64,000 nt of DNA from assembly GCF_036199905.1 (NCBI RefSeq), contig NZ_CP108109.1:4897501-4961500 (forward strand), in the 5' to 3' direction. This DNA is from Streptomyces sp. NBC_00223 (GTDB taxonomy: Bacteria; Actinomycetota; Actinomycetes; Streptomycetales; Streptomycetaceae). Under the pieces are notes generated by a model. That model was given only the letters and a program-made list of their open reading frames with translations. It was not told the DNA's origin and ran no database searches. Positions 42,073-51,723 of the stretch are shown in pieces. A program made the translations under genes and the position numbers. The first letter of the stretch is position 1. The number at the start of each line of letters is the position of its first letter.

Positions 42073-43968
42073 ATGAGCATCACGCACAAGCCGGGCCGTG
42101 ACGAAGGGCCTGCCCCTGAGGACACCAGGGACGCCAGGGACACAGGGGCCGCCGAGACGGCTGAGACCGCTGCGGCCACCGGTGCCGCCGGTGCCGCCGG
42201 TGCCGCCGGGGCCGTCGGCGGCCCGGCGACCGGCGGCGGTACGGGCGTGGACGCCGAGCCCGCCGACGGCCTCGGCGCCGCGGGCGCGCAGCTCAGCACC
42301 CAGCCCGTCGACACCCTGAACAGCACCCCCGGCCTCGGTGTACTGGGCTGGACGCGCTGGATGTGGCGGCAGCTCACCTCGATGCGGATCGCCCTGATCC
42401 TGCTCTTCCTGCTGTCGCTGGCCGCGATCCCCGGCTCGCTGATCCCGCAGAACAGCAACGCGCTCAAGGTCGAGGCGTTCCGGAAGGCGCACCCCGACGT
42501 CAGCCCGCTGTACGACCGGCTGGGCCTGTTCCACGTGTACAGCTCGCCGTGGTTCTCGGCGATCTACATCCTGCTGTTCGTCTCGCTCGCGGGCTGCATC
42601 GTCCCGCGCACCTGGCAGTTCGTCGGACAGCTGCGGGCCAGGCCGCCGGCCGCCCCCCGCCATCTGACCCGGCTGCCCGCGTACAGCACCTGGCGCACCG
42701 ACGCGAGCCCGGAGCAGGTCACCGAGGCGGCCCGCAAGGCGCTGCGCGGGCGCAGGTTCCGTACCAGCCTGGCCGAGGACGGCGGCTCGGTGGCCGCCGA
42801 GAAGGGCTATCTGCGCGAGGCCGGCAATCTGCTCTTCCATGTGGCGCTCTTCGGCCTGCTGATCTCCTTCGCGGTCACCTCGCTCAACAAGGCCGAGGGC
42901 GGCCGGCTGCTCGTCGAGGGCGAGAGCTTCGTCAACAACGTGACGCTCTACGACGACTTCGCGCCCGGCACGCTCTACGACGCCGACGACCTCCAGCCGT
43001 TCGGCTTCGACCTGGAGAGCTTCTCCGCCTCCTACGCCACCTCCGGTCCGGAGAAGGGCACCGCCCGGACGTTCCGGGCCAACATCCACTACTGGAACGG
43101 TGTCGACGGCAAGCCCGTCAAGGGCTCGATCGAGGTCAACCACCCGCTGAGCATCGGCGGCGAGAAGGTTTATCTGATCGCGCACGGATACGCGCCCGTG
43201 GTGACCGTCCGCGACGGGTCGGGCCAGGTCGCCTACAAGGGCCCGGTGCCCTTCCTGCCGCAGGACAGCAATCTGACGTCGACCGGAGTCGTCAAGGTCC
43301 CGGACGCGATCGACAAGAACGGCAAGCCCGACCAGATCGCGTTCAAGGGCTTCTTCACCCCGACCGGCGACCCCAGCCGAGGCCCGATCTCGCTCTTCCC
43401 CGACCTGGCCCAGCCGCTGCTGTGGCTCACCGCCTACCACGGTGACCTCGGCATGGAGACGGGCGTCGCGCAGAACGTCTACCAGCTCGACCTGACGGGC
43501 ATGAAGCAGTACCAGCTCGGCACGAAGACCGGCGTCAACGCCCTCGTCATCAAGCCGGGCGGAGTCATCCCCCTGCCGAACGGGGAGGGCTCGCTGACCT
43601 TCGACGGCGTCAAGACCTGGGCCAGCTTCACCATCTCCCACCAGGCGGGCAATGAGTCGGCGCTGATCAGCGGTGCCTGCGCGATCCTGGGCCTGGCGAT
43701 GTCGCTGTTCATCCAGCGCCGCCGGATCTGGGTGCGCGCGGTCCGCGGCGCCGACGGCGACACCCTGGTCGAGCTGGGCGGTCTCGGCCGCAGCGAGTCG
43801 GCGCGGATCGCCGACGAGATCGGCGACGTGGCCATGCAGCTCGTGCCCGACGCCCCCCTGAAACCGGAACCGGACCCGGCGGAGCACGACGGTGATCCCG
43901 GCCCGCGCACCCCCGAAGGCGCGGCAGACCCCACTTCCCTGACAGACGACGAAGGAGCCCGCGCGTGA
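42073..43968 (+). CDS. resB: cytochrome c maturation protein ResB (Ccs1)
   Basis: System II haem-ligation subunit of 631 aa. A variable Ala/Gly-rich N-terminus with AGAAGAAGAAG repeats precedes the membrane part (SMRIALILLFLLSLAAIPGS, FSAIYILLFVSLAGCIVP, NLLFHVALFGLLISFAV), a large extracytoplasmic domain, a last helix near residue 540 and an acidic tail. ATG 42073 is 5 bp after ccdA. The end overlaps ccsB by 4 nt. Confidence 0.93.
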   Translation: MSITHKPGRDEGPAPEDTRDARDTGAAETAETAAATGAAGAAGAAGAVGGPATGGGTGVDAEPADGLGAAGAQLSTQPVDTLNSTPGLGVLGWTRWMWRQLTSMRIALILLFLLSLAAIPGSLIPQNSNALKVEAFRKAHPDVSPLYDRLGLFHVYSSPWFSAIYILLFVSLAGCIVPRTWQFVGQLRARPPAAPRHLTRLPAYSTWRTDASPEQVTEAARKALRGRRFRTSLAEDGGSVAAEKGYLREAGNLLFHVALFGLLISFAVTSLNKAEGGRLLVEGESFVNNVTLYDDFAPGTLYDADDLQPFGFDLESFSASYATSGPEKGTARTFRANIHYWNGVDGKPVKGSIEVNHPLSIGGEKVYLIAHGYAPVVTVRDGSGQVAYKGPVPFLPQDSNLTSTGVVKVPDAIDKNGKPDQIAFKGFFTPTGDPSRGPISLFPDLAQPLLWLTAYHGDLGMETGVAQNVYQLDLTGMKQYQLGTKTGVNALVIKPGGVIPLPNGEGSLTFDGVKTWASFTISHQAGNESALISGACAILGLAMSLFIQRRRIWVRAVRGADGDTLVELGGLGRSESARIADEIGDVAMQLVPDAPLKPEPDPAEHDGDPGPRTPEGAADPTSLTDDEGARA

Positions 43969-45053
43969 ACATCGCGGCCGCGGTCAACGAGAACTTCGCG
44001 AACTACAGCAACTATCTGATCCGCTCGGCGATGTTCGTCTACGCGCTCGCCTTCCTCGGGCATCTGGCCGAGTGGGTCTTCGGCGGTCGCAGCAAGGTCG
44101 CCGTCCAGTCGGCCGCCCTCGTCACCCAGGCGGCGGCGGGCGGCGCGGTCCCCTCGGTCACGGTGAAGGACGCCCGCGGCGGCGGCACCACCACCCTGGA
44201 GCGGCCCAAGGTCATCACCCGCGCCTCGGCGAGCGACCGCGGCATCGCGGACGGCCCGGGCGCGGCCGGCGGCACCGAGAAGGGCGATCTGTACGGCCGG
44301 ATCGCGGTCTCCTTCACCGTGCTGGCCTGGCTGCTGCACCTGGGCGGCGTCGTCTTCCGCGCGGCCTCCGTGCAGCGCGCCCCCTGGGGCAACATGTACG
44401 AGTTCTCGACGACGTTCGGCATGGTCGCCGTCGGCGCGTATCTGGTGCTGCTCGCCCTGAAGAAGGACGTCCGCTGGATCGGGCTCTTCCTGACCACCTC
44501 GGTCCTGCTCGACCTGGGCCTGGCGCTGTCGGTGCTCTACACCTCCAGCGACCAGCTGGTGCCCGCGCTGCACTCGTACTGGCTGTGGATCCACGTATCG
44601 TGCGCGATCATCTCCGGCGCGGTCTTCTATCTGGCGGCCGTCGGCTCGGTGCTCTACCTGGTCCGTGACCGCTACGAGGTGGCGCTGACCGAGGGCGGCG
44701 AGCAGAACGGCCGCTGGGGCGACGTGCTGCGGCGGCTGCCGGCCGCCGCGACCCTGGACAAGTTCTCCTACCGGATGAACGCCCTGGTCTTCCCGCTGTG
44801 GACGTTCACCATCATCGCGGGCGCGATCTGGGCGCAGGCCGCGTGGGGCCACTACTGGGAGTGGGACCCCAAGGAGACCTGGTCGTTCATCACCTGGGTC
44901 GCGTACGCCGGTTATCTGCACGCCCGCGCGACCGCCGGGTGGAAGGGCCGCAAGGCCGCGTACCTGGCGCTGATCGCCTTCGCGTGCTTCCTGTTCAACT
45001 ACTACGGCGTGAACATCTTCGTCACCGGCAAGCACTCCTACGCCGGGGTCTGA
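43965..45053 (+). CDS. ccsB: cytochrome c maturation protein CcsB (ResC)
   Basis: System II haem exporter/ligase partner of ResB (362 aa, about eight helices). The tryptophan-rich haem-binding WWD-type motif is WGHYWEWDPKETWSFITW, and conserved His residues flank it (HVSCAIISGAVFYLA). The GTG overlaps the resB stop. Convergent with the next gene. Confidence 0.95.
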   Translation: MNIAAAVNENFANYSNYLIRSAMFVYALAFLGHLAEWVFGGRSKVAVQSAALVTQAAAGGAVPSVTVKDARGGGTTTLERPKVITRASASDRGIADGPGAAGGTEKGDLYGRIAVSFTVLAWLLHLGGVVFRAASVQRAPWGNMYEFSTTFGMVAVGAYLVLLALKKDVRWIGLFLTTSVLLDLGLALSVLYTSSDQLVPALHSYWLWIHVSCAIISGAVFYLAAVGSVLYLVRDRYEVALTEGGEQNGRWGDVLRRLPAAATLDKFSYRMNALVFPLWTFTIIAGAIWAQAAWGHYWEWDPKETWSFITWVAYAGYLHARATAGWKGRKAAYLALIAFACFLFNYYGVNIFVTGKHSYAGV

Positions 45054-45056
45054 GCC

Positions 45057-45458
45057 CTACTCGCCGTCGGAGGAGGGACCGCCCTCGCGCCGCCGCAGCT
45101 CCTCCTCGCGGCGGCGCAGATCGGCCTCCCAGTCCTTGAGCATGGCCTCGTCCTTGCGGTTCTCCTCCTTGAGGGAGCGCAGGAACTCCGGGTTGTCGTC
45201 CGGCGCGATCCATTCCTGGCGGTGCTCGCGGTGCCACTCGGACGGGGTGGCACCGGCGGGCGCGGGTTGTCCGGCCCGCCGCTTGCCCGCGACCAGCCAG
45301 GCTATGGGCCCGATCAGGACCTCGCCGAAGAACAGGATGATGAGCACCCACACCACCTTCGGCAGCCCGCGCACCTCCCGCTCGGGGGTGTTGAGGCAGT
45401 CCACGAAGGCGTAGATCCATAGTGCGAGGACCAGCAGGTACGGCGTGTACCGCAGCAT
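45057..45458 (-). CDS. PLD-nuclease N-terminal (PLDc_N) membrane protein
   Basis: A 133-aa protein with two membrane helices (YTPYLLVLALWIYAFVDC and VVWVLIILFFGEVLIGPIAWL) forming the PLDc_N domain, then a charged, helical C-terminus (EADLRRREEELRRREG). No phospholipase domain is present. ATG 45458 follows GGGGGGA. Function unknown. Confidence 0.85.
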   Translation of the reverse strand: MLRYTPYLLVLALWIYAFVDCLNTPEREVRGLPKVVWVLIILFFGEVLIGPIAWLVAGKRRAGQPAPAGATPSEWHREHRQEWIAPDDNPEFLRSLKEENRKDEAMLKDWEADLRRREEELRRREGGPSSDGE

Positions 45459-45604
45459 GAGTTGGGATTCCCCCCGGGAATTCGGGGGCGCCGACCGCCC
45501 CCACGACAGTGCACCAGGGTAGCCAGCCGGTACGACCGGCCCGCCGCGCGGGGCACGGACGGCCCGGGCGTCGGCCGCTCGGGCGGGATGGAAGACTGTG
45601 GCGC

Positions 45605-47062
45605 ATGGCTTACGACGATCTCCGCTCGTTCCTCCGGGCCCTGGAGAAGGACGGCGACCTCAAGCGGATCACCGCCGAGGTCGACCCGTATCTGGAGGTC
45701 GGGGAGATCACCGACCGGGTCAACAAGGCCGGCGGCCCCGCGCTGCTCTTCGAGAACGTCCGCGGCTCGGTCGCGCCCCTGGCGATGAACGTCTACGGCA
45801 CCGACCGCCGGCTGCTCAAGGCGCTCGGTCTGACCGCGTACTCCGACATCAGCGACAAGATCGCCGGGCTGCTCAAGCCCGAACTCCCGCACGGCTTCGT
45901 CGGGGTGCGCGAGGCGTTCGGCAAGCTCGCCGGGATGATGCACGTGCCGCCGAAGAAGGTGAAGTCAGGGGACGCGCCCGTCCAGGAGGTCGTGCTCACC
46001 GGGGACGACGTGGACCTGGAGACGCTGCCCGCGCTCTTCACCTGGCCGCAGGACGGCGGGTCCTTCTTCAACCTCGGGCTGACGCACACCAAGGACCCCG
46101 AGTCCGGAGTGCGCAACCTCGGCCTCTACCGGCTCCAGCGGCACGACCGCCGCACGATCGGCATGCACTGGCAGATCCACAAGGACAGCCGCAACCACTA
46201 CCAGGTCGCCCAGCGCCGCGGGGAGCGGCTGCCGGTCGCCATCGCCTTCGGCTGCCCGCCCGCCGTGACGTACGCCTCGACCGCGCCGCTGCCCGGGGAC
46301 ATCGACGAATATCTCTTCGCCGGGTTCGTGCAGGGCAAGCGGGTGGAGATGGTGGACTGCAAGACCGTGCCGCTCCAGGTGCCGGCCGCGGCCGAGGTGG
46401 TGCTCGAAGGGTGGCTGGAGCCCGGGAAGACGCTGCCGGAGGGGCCGTTCGGCGACCACACCGGCTTCTACACCCCGCAGGAGCCCTTCCCCGCGCTGAC
46501 CGTCGACTGCGTGACGATGCGCAGGCGCCCGCTCTTCCAGTCGATCGTGGTCGGCCGGCCGCCGACCGAGGACGGGCCGCTGGGCCGGGCCACCGAGCGG
46601 TTCTTCCTGCCGCTGCTCAAGATCATCGTGCCGGACATCGTGGACTACCACCTGCCGGAGGCGGGCGGCTTCCACAACTGCGCGATCGTCTCGATCGACA
46701 AGAAGTACCCCAAGCACGCGCAGAAGACGATGCACGCGATCTGGGGCGCCCACATGATGTCGCTTACCAAGCTGATCGTCGTGGTGGACGCGGACTGCGA
46801 TGTGCACGATCTGCACGAGGTGGCCTGGCGGGCGCTGGGCAACACCGACTACGCCCGGGACCTGACCGTCGTCGAGGGCCCGGTCGACCACCTGGACCAC
46901 TCGTCGTACCAGCAGTTCTGGGGCGGCAAGGCGGGCATCGACGCGACGCGCAAACTGCCCGAGGAGGGCTACACGCGTGACGGCGGCTGGCCGGAGATGG
47001 TGGTCTCCGACCCGGAGACCCACGATCGGGTGACCAAACGCTGGAAGGAATACGGGCTGTGA
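45605..47062 (+). CDS. mqnL: UbiD-family decarboxylase of the futalosine menaquinone pathway
   Basis: A 485-aa prenylated-FMN-dependent decarboxylase, predicted to remove the carboxylate from the prenylated 1,4-dihydroxy-6-naphthoate after MqnP. UbiD features include NVRGS, the Arg/Glu block (FGDHTGFYTPQEPFPALTVD), and the metal/flavin region (MHWQIHKDSRNHYQVAQRRG). It partners with the UbiX-type enzyme encoded at 50.4 kb, which makes its cofactor. ATG 45605 opens MAYDDLRSFLRALEKDGDL. Confidence 0.92.
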   Translation: MAYDDLRSFLRALEKDGDLKRITAEVDPYLEVGEITDRVNKAGGPALLFENVRGSVAPLAMNVYGTDRRLLKALGLTAYSDISDKIAGLLKPELPHGFVGVREAFGKLAGMMHVPPKKVKSGDAPVQEVVLTGDDVDLETLPALFTWPQDGGSFFNLGLTHTKDPESGVRNLGLYRLQRHDRRTIGMHWQIHKDSRNHYQVAQRRGERLPVAIAFGCPPAVTYASTAPLPGDIDEYLFAGFVQGKRVEMVDCKTVPLQVPAAAEVVLEGWLEPGKTLPEGPFGDHTGFYTPQEPFPALTVDCVTMRRRPLFQSIVVGRPPTEDGPLGRATERFFLPLLKIIVPDIVDYHLPEAGGFHNCAIVSIDKKYPKHAQKTMHAIWGAHMMSLTKLIVVVDADCDVHDLHEVAWRALGNTDYARDLTVVEGPVDHLDHSSYQQFWGGKAGIDATRKLPEEGYTRDGGWPEMVVSDPETHDRVTKRWKEYGL

Positions 47063-47132
47063 GGCAAGAGCCGATGATGAGGACAGGACACGCCGCACCT
47101 GCTCCCCGTGCGTACGGGGATGATCCGGGGCT

Positions 47133-48056
47133 GTGAGCGGCGAGGCGATTCTTGAGAGCGGCCGACCCGGGCCGCGGCCGGTGAACGGCGGCGTGTCCGC
47201 GTTCCTGCGGCTGGTGATGATCGAGCACTCCGTGTTCGCGCTGCCGTTCGCGTACATCGCGGCGCTCACCGCGATGTTCCGGGACAGCGGCTCGGTGCGG
47301 TGGGCCGATCTGCTGCTGGTCACCGTCGCGATGGTGGGTCTGCGGACCTTCGCCATGGCGTGCAACCGGATCATCGACCGCGAGATCGACGCCCGCAACC
47401 CCCGTACCGCGACCCGTGAGCTGGTCACCGGGGCGCTGTCCGTACGGTCGGCGTGGACGGGCGCGCTGGTCGCCGTCGTGGTGTTCCTGGGCGCGGCCGC
47501 GCTGCTCAACCCGCTGTGCCTGGCGCTCGCGCCGGTCGCGGTGGTGCCGATGGTGGTCTATCCGTACGGCAAGCGGTTCACCCACTTCCCGCACGCGATC
47601 CTCGGGGTGGCGCAGGCGATGGGCCCGATCGGGGCCTGGCTCGCGGTGACCGGTACCTGGTCGTGGGACGCGGTGATCCTCGGGCTCGCGGTGGGCGTGT
47701 GGATCGGCGGGTTCGACCTGATCTTCGGCTGCCAGGACGTGGCCGCCGACCGGGCGCACGGAGTGAAGTCGGTGCCCGCGCGCTTCGGCATCCCGGCCGC
47801 GCTGTACGGCGCCCGGGTCTGCCATGTCGTCACCACCGGACTGCTCGTCTGGTACGGGCTGGCGACGGACGCGGGCGCCTTCTGGTGGGTGGGCCTGGCG
47901 GTGGTGGCCGGGGCCTTCCTCTACGAGCACTCGATCGTGAAGCCGCACGACCTGAGCCGGCTCAACCGGGCGTTCTTCACGGTGAACGGGATCATCGGCA
48001 TCACGCTCTTCGTCTTCGCGCTGCTCGATCTGGTCGCGCGCGGGCTGGGCTGGTAG
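47133..48056 (+). CDS. mqnP: UbiA-family prenyltransferase MqnP
   Basis: A membrane prenyltransferase (307 aa) that attaches the polyprenyl chain to 1,4-dihydroxy-6-naphthoate. The two Asp-rich motifs are CNRIIDREIDARNPRTATRE and FDLIFGCQDVAADRAHG; eight to nine helices are visible. GTG 47133, 70 bp after mqnL, same strand. Confidence 0.93.
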   Translation: MSGEAILESGRPGPRPVNGGVSAFLRLVMIEHSVFALPFAYIAALTAMFRDSGSVRWADLLLVTVAMVGLRTFAMACNRIIDREIDARNPRTATRELVTGALSVRSAWTGALVAVVVFLGAAALLNPLCLALAPVAVVPMVVYPYGKRFTHFPHAILGVAQAMGPIGAWLAVTGTWSWDAVILGLAVGVWIGGFDLIFGCQDVAADRAHGVKSVPARFGIPAALYGARVCHVVTTGLLVWYGLATDAGAFWWVGLAVVAGAFLYEHSIVKPHDLSRLNRAFFTVNGIIGITLFVFALLDLVARGLGW

Positions 48057-48057
48057 C

Positions 48058-48155
48058 GGGCGGTCGTACGCGGCAGGGCGGCCCCCACGGGCCGTACGGA
48101 GCACAGGCGGCCCCCGCGGGCCGTACGGAGCACAGGCGGCCCCCGCGGGCCGTAT
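48058..48155. repeat. 2.5 copies of a ~34-bp GGCCGTACGGAGCACAGGCG repeat
   Basis: GGCCGTACGGAGCACAGGCG units run between mqnP and its terminator. They do not encode anything credible. Confidence 0.6.
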
Positions 48156-48162
48156 ACGGCAA

Positions 48163-48202
48163 GGGCGCGGCCCCGGCGGAATCTCCCGCCGGGGCCGCGC
48201 CC
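48163..48202. terminator. 17-bp perfect hairpin between convergent genes
   Basis: GGGCGCGGCCCCGGCGG pairs with its complement around a 6-nt loop. It serves mqnP and, from the other side, the lipoprotein gene. Confidence 0.75.
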
Positions 48203-48232
48203 ATGTCAGGGTGGCGGTACCACGGGCCCGGC

Positions 48233-49348
48233 TCAGCCGAAGATCGAGTCCGAGTCCGAGCCCGAGCCCGAGTCGCTGTCCTCCGAGCTGCTGAAGCCCG
48301 ACATCGCCAGGCCGAGCAGGTCCTGCGGGTTGAGCAGCTTGGCGCCCTCGGGGGCGGCGATCGGAGCGACGTTGTTGTCCAGGGACAGCGTCAGCGGCAG
48401 CTTGCCGGTGGCCTCCGTGTCCAGCTGGGCGATGTCGAAGGTGAGCCCGGTGACGATGCCGTTCTTGATGGCCACGTCGACCGAGAACGACTTGTTCGGC
48501 ACCTTGTCCACGTCCGACAGCTTGAAGTCGTGGATCTGGTCGGTGAGCGAACCGAGACCGTTCACGAACTCCTTGGCGAACTGCCGCGCGGGCACGGTGA
48601 CCTTCACATGGTCGGCGCCGTCGCGCTTGCCGAGGTCGGCGAACGTGGCGTTGTGCGCGAAGGCCGCCCGGAGCGCGGCCACGGCCTTCTTCTGGCTCTT
48701 GGCGTCCAGCGCCTTGGTGTCCGGGAGTCCGGCGAGCGGCGAGTCCGCACCGTCGCCCATGTCCTTGCTCATGCTCTTGGCGAACTCGGCGAAGGCCTTG
48801 GGGTCGATGCTGATCCACTCGCCCTTGAGGGCGGCCTTGACGGAGGCCAGCGAGGAGGGCAGGTCGTCGGCGCCGTCCAGGAACTCGTTGAACTCCTTGA
48901 CGCCGGAGGAGTTGGCGGCGCTGGGGCTCAGATTCTCCAGACCCTTGATGTCGACCCGCAGGTACACCTTCTCGTCCACGACCTTGACCTCGAACAGGCC
49001 CTTGTCGCGCGACTCGTCGGTGGCCAGCTTGAAGTAGCCCGAGCTGCCCTTCTCGGTGCCCTTGAGGAGGTTGAACGACTTCCCGGAGCTGACGGCCAGT
49101 GACAGCCGCAGGTCGGACAGGACCTTCGCGTCGTCCTTGGTGAAGTCGTCCTCGTCCTTCATGGCCGAGTAGATCTGCTCGGCCGACCCGTCGAAGGCCA
49201 GCTCCAGGGTGAGCGACTTCTGGTTGCTGAGCTTCTCGAACGCGTTCGTGACCTTGCCCTGCGGCGTGGTCGGGGTGTCCGCACCACAAGCGGCGGACCC
49301 TGTGGCTATCAGGGCGACCACTCCGGCGGCAGCGAGGCCCTTGCGCAT
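48233..49348 (-). CDS. lipoprotein of unknown function
   Basis: A 371-aa lipoprotein with a signal ending SAAC. The mature domain (residues ~25-340) has the lolA/LppX-like feel of repeated short beta strands with many Asp/Lys/Ser residues (AEQIYSAMKDEDDFTKDDAK, EVKVVDEKVYLRVDIKGLEN). The end is a Ser/Asp/Gly run (SSSEDSDSGSGSDSDSIFG). It lies inside the menaquinone region but on the opposite strand, so a link is not implied. Confidence 0.75.
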   Translation of the reverse strand: MRKGLAAAGVVALIATGSAACGADTPTTPQGKVTNAFEKLSNQKSLTLELAFDGSAEQIYSAMKDEDDFTKDDAKVLSDLRLSLAVSSGKSFNLLKGTEKGSSGYFKLATDESRDKGLFEVKVVDEKVYLRVDIKGLENLSPSAANSSGVKEFNEFLDGADDLPSSLASVKAALKGEWISIDPKAFAEFAKSMSKDMGDGADSPLAGLPDTKALDAKSQKKAVAALRAAFAHNATFADLGKRDGADHVKVTVPARQFAKEFVNGLGSLTDQIHDFKLSDVDKVPNKSFSVDVAIKNGIVTGLTFDIAQLDTEATGKLPLTLSLDNNVAPIAAPEGAKLLNPQDLLGLAMSGFSSSEDSDSGSGSDSDSIFG

Positions 49349-49616
49349 GGTGATGATGACGAACTCCTTGGACGCTTACGGAAAAATGGTGACGATGGGT
49401 CTGGACCACCCTCGCTCTGAGGGTAGCTGTGCACGGTCTGTGAACTCACGGGGGTTTTCGTGGTGGTTTTCCGGCGGGTTGGCTGCCGGGACCCGGAAGG
49501 CGCGGAAACGCCCCCGCTCGGAGTCGGCCCGCAAAGGGCGCGGACGGTCGGGGTCCGGGGTGTGTACGGATCGGGGTTCGGGGCCGCGGACGGCCGGGAT
49601 GGGGGAGCGCGGACGG

Positions 49617-50261
49617 TCAGGGCGAGACGGCCACCGTGCGCTCACGGAAGAGGAAGGCGGCGGCCACCCCGCCGATCAGCCCGCACAAGTGGCCCTGCCA
49701 GGACACCCCTTGGGCGGTCGGCAGGACCCCCCACAGGATCGACCCGTAGAGCGCGCCGACCGCCAGGCCCACCACGATGTCCAGCGCCCGCCGGTCCACG
49801 AAGCCGCGGACCAGCAGATAGCCGAAGAGGCCGAAGATCAGCCCGGAGGCGCCGGCGGTGTTGGTGTGCGCCGGTGAGATCAGCCACACCCCGAATCCGC
49901 CGATCACGATGATGACGAAGGCCACCGCGAGGAAGCGGCCGATGCCGCGCAGCGCGGCGATGAAGCCGAGCACCAGCAACGGCAGGCTGTTGGAGGCCAC
50001 ATGGCCGAAGCCGAAATGGGTGAACGCGGACGGCACGATGTCCAGCAGCTCGCTGCCCTTGCGCGGCACGATGCCGAAGGTGTCCAGCCGGTGCCCGGCG
50101 ATCACGTCGATCGCTTCGAGCACCCACAGCAGCGCCACCCACGACAGCATCAGCGCCGCGGCCGCCGTGGCCCGGCCCCCCGCGCGCAGCGGGGAGAGCA
50201 GGACGTCGGTGAACCGATCCCCCGGCCCGGTGGATCGTCGAGCGGTCTGTCCGTATGTCAC
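49617..50261 (-). CDS. rhomboid-family intramembrane serine protease
   Basis: A 214-aa membrane protease. The catalytic Ser is in TAGASGLIFGLFGYL (GxSG) and the catalytic His in WQGHLCGLIGGVAAA; six helices are visible. The start is GTG 50261. Substrate unknown. Confidence 0.9.
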   Translation of the reverse strand: MTYGQTARRSTGPGDRFTDVLLSPLRAGGRATAAAALMLSWVALLWVLEAIDVIAGHRLDTFGIVPRKGSELLDIVPSAFTHFGFGHVASNSLPLLVLGFIAALRGIGRFLAVAFVIIVIGGFGVWLISPAHTNTAGASGLIFGLFGYLLVRGFVDRRALDIVVGLAVGALYGSILWGVLPTAQGVSWQGHLCGLIGGVAAAFLFRERTVAVSP

Positions 50262-50379
50262 CGAATCCCCCCTGGCGGTCCAGTGGCCTCAATGTCAACA
50301 ACGCGCGTGGACCCCGGTTCGGTTCCCGCTCCGGCGCCCGGATCGGCGGGCGTTCGGCCACGCCGTTACGCTCGACCGC

Positions 50380-51099
50380 GTGGAGGACACCAAGCGCAGG
50401 CCCTGGGTCGTGGGAGTTTCCGGCGCCTCGGGCACGCCGTACGCGGCCGCGGTGCTGCGCGCGCTGCTCGACGCGGGCGAGGCCGTCGACCTCGTGATCA
50501 GCCGGGCGGCCCGCCTCACGCTGCTGGACGAGACCGGCGCCGCCTTCCGCGACGCCCACTGGGCCGAGGATCTGGCCCGCTGGCTGGCCCGCGGCGCAGA
50601 CGGCTCCCCGGACGCCTTCCGTCATGCCCCGGGCGCGCTGGGGTCCGTACGGTTCTGGCCGGCCGGCGATCTGGCGGCGGGTCCGTCCTCCGGCTCCTAT
50701 CCGGCCAAGGGCATGCTGATCGTGCCGGCGAGCACGGCGTGCGTGGCCGGGGTGGCGCTGGGGCTGTCCAAGGACCTGTTGCAGCGCGCGGCGAGCGTGA
50801 CCCTCAAGGAGCGCCGGCCGCTGGTCGTGGCGGTGCGCGAGACCCCGCTCGGCGGCCAGACGCTGCGGCATCTGGTGGCGCTGGACGACGCGGGCGCGGT
50901 CGTACTGCCCGCCTCACCGGCCTTCTACGCGGGCGCCACGCACATCCAGGACCTGGTGGACTTCGTGGCCGGACGGGCGCTGGACGCGGCGGGCGTTCCG
51001 CACACCCTCTACCGGCGCTGGCGGGGCGAGTTGGGCGGCGGCCGGGCGCCCGAGGGCGCTCAGGACGGGTCCGGCGACGGCCGGACGGCCACCGGATAA
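50380..51099 (+). CDS. mqnM: UbiX-type flavin prenyltransferase
   Basis: Makes prenylated FMN, the cofactor of the UbiD-type MqnL (239 aa). FMN-binding and catalytic blocks are GVSGASGTPYAAAVLRALLD, PASTACVAGVALGLSKDLLQ, and RRPLVVAVRETPLGGQTLRH. GTG 50380 has no Shine-Dalgarno; TACGCT (50367-50372) ends 7 nt before it, consistent with a leaderless transcript. It carries an acidic/Gly tail of ~20 residues. Confidence 0.92.
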   Translation: MEDTKRRPWVVGVSGASGTPYAAAVLRALLDAGEAVDLVISRAARLTLLDETGAAFRDAHWAEDLARWLARGADGSPDAFRHAPGALGSVRFWPAGDLAAGPSSGSYPAKGMLIVPASTACVAGVALGLSKDLLQRAASVTLKERRPLVVAVRETPLGGQTLRHLVALDDAGAVVLPASPAFYAGATHIQDLVDFVAGRALDAAGVPHTLYRRWRGELGGGRAPEGAQDGSGDGRTATG

Positions 51100-51184
51100 T
51101 AGATGTGCAGGGCATGCACCCGTTTATGCCTTAGATTCATTTCCGGACAGCGCAGTCACGGGACGAACGGGAGGGTCCAAACTG

Positions 51185-51637
51185 ATGGACGCGGTGGACA
51201 GGCAGCTCATCCAGGCGTTGCGCGAGAACGGCCGGGCGTCGTACGCGGAGCTGGGCAGGCTCGTGGGACTGTCGGGCCCGAGCGTCACCGACCGGATCAA
51301 CCGGCTGGAACAGGCCGGGGTGATCACCGGCTACCGTGCCACCGTCGCCCCCGCCGCGCTCGGCCTCGGGGTGACCGCGCTGGTCGGCCTCCAGCTCTCG
51401 GACGCCGCCGACCACGAGGACGTGGCGGGCCGGCTGCGCGACCTGGACGAGATCGAGGACTGCTGGTTCATCGCGGGCGACGACTCGTACATGCTCAAGG
51501 TGCGGGTCGGCGACGTGGACGGGCTTGAGCACACGATCCGCCGGCTGTCCGGTACGAAGGGCGTGGCCAGGACCCGTACGACCATCGTGCTCTCCACCAA
51601 GTGGGAGAACCGGGTCGGCGCGCTGCCCGACGAATGA
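51185..51637 (+). CDS. Lrp/AsnC-family transcriptional regulator
   Basis: A 150-aa regulator with an N-terminal helix-turn-helix (RQLIQALRENGRASYAELGR, SGPSVTDRINRLEQAGVI) and a C-terminal RAM ligand domain (VAGRLRDLDEIEDCWFIAGD). ATG 51185 follows GGGAGGG. It sits between mqnM and mqnE and could regulate them or sense an amino acid; neither is shown by sequence. Confidence 0.92.
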   Translation: MDAVDRQLIQALRENGRASYAELGRLVGLSGPSVTDRINRLEQAGVITGYRATVAPAALGLGVTALVGLQLSDAADHEDVAGRLRDLDEIEDCWFIAGDDSYMLKVRVGDVDGLEHTIRRLSGTKGVARTRTTIVLSTKWENRVGALPDE

Positions 51638-51723
51638 GCGGGCCCGGGGGCCGTGCCCCCGGAATCCCGTCCGGCGGCGGTGGCGTACTGTCGAACGGTT
51701 CGGTTCGGCAGGAGGAGGAGCGG

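Noticed and set aside
46764..49409. 881-codon open frame on the minus strand across mqnL, mqnP and the lipoprotein gene
   Set aside because: It is the shadow of real genes in GC-rich DNA; its product is Arg/Gly/His-rich without any domain.
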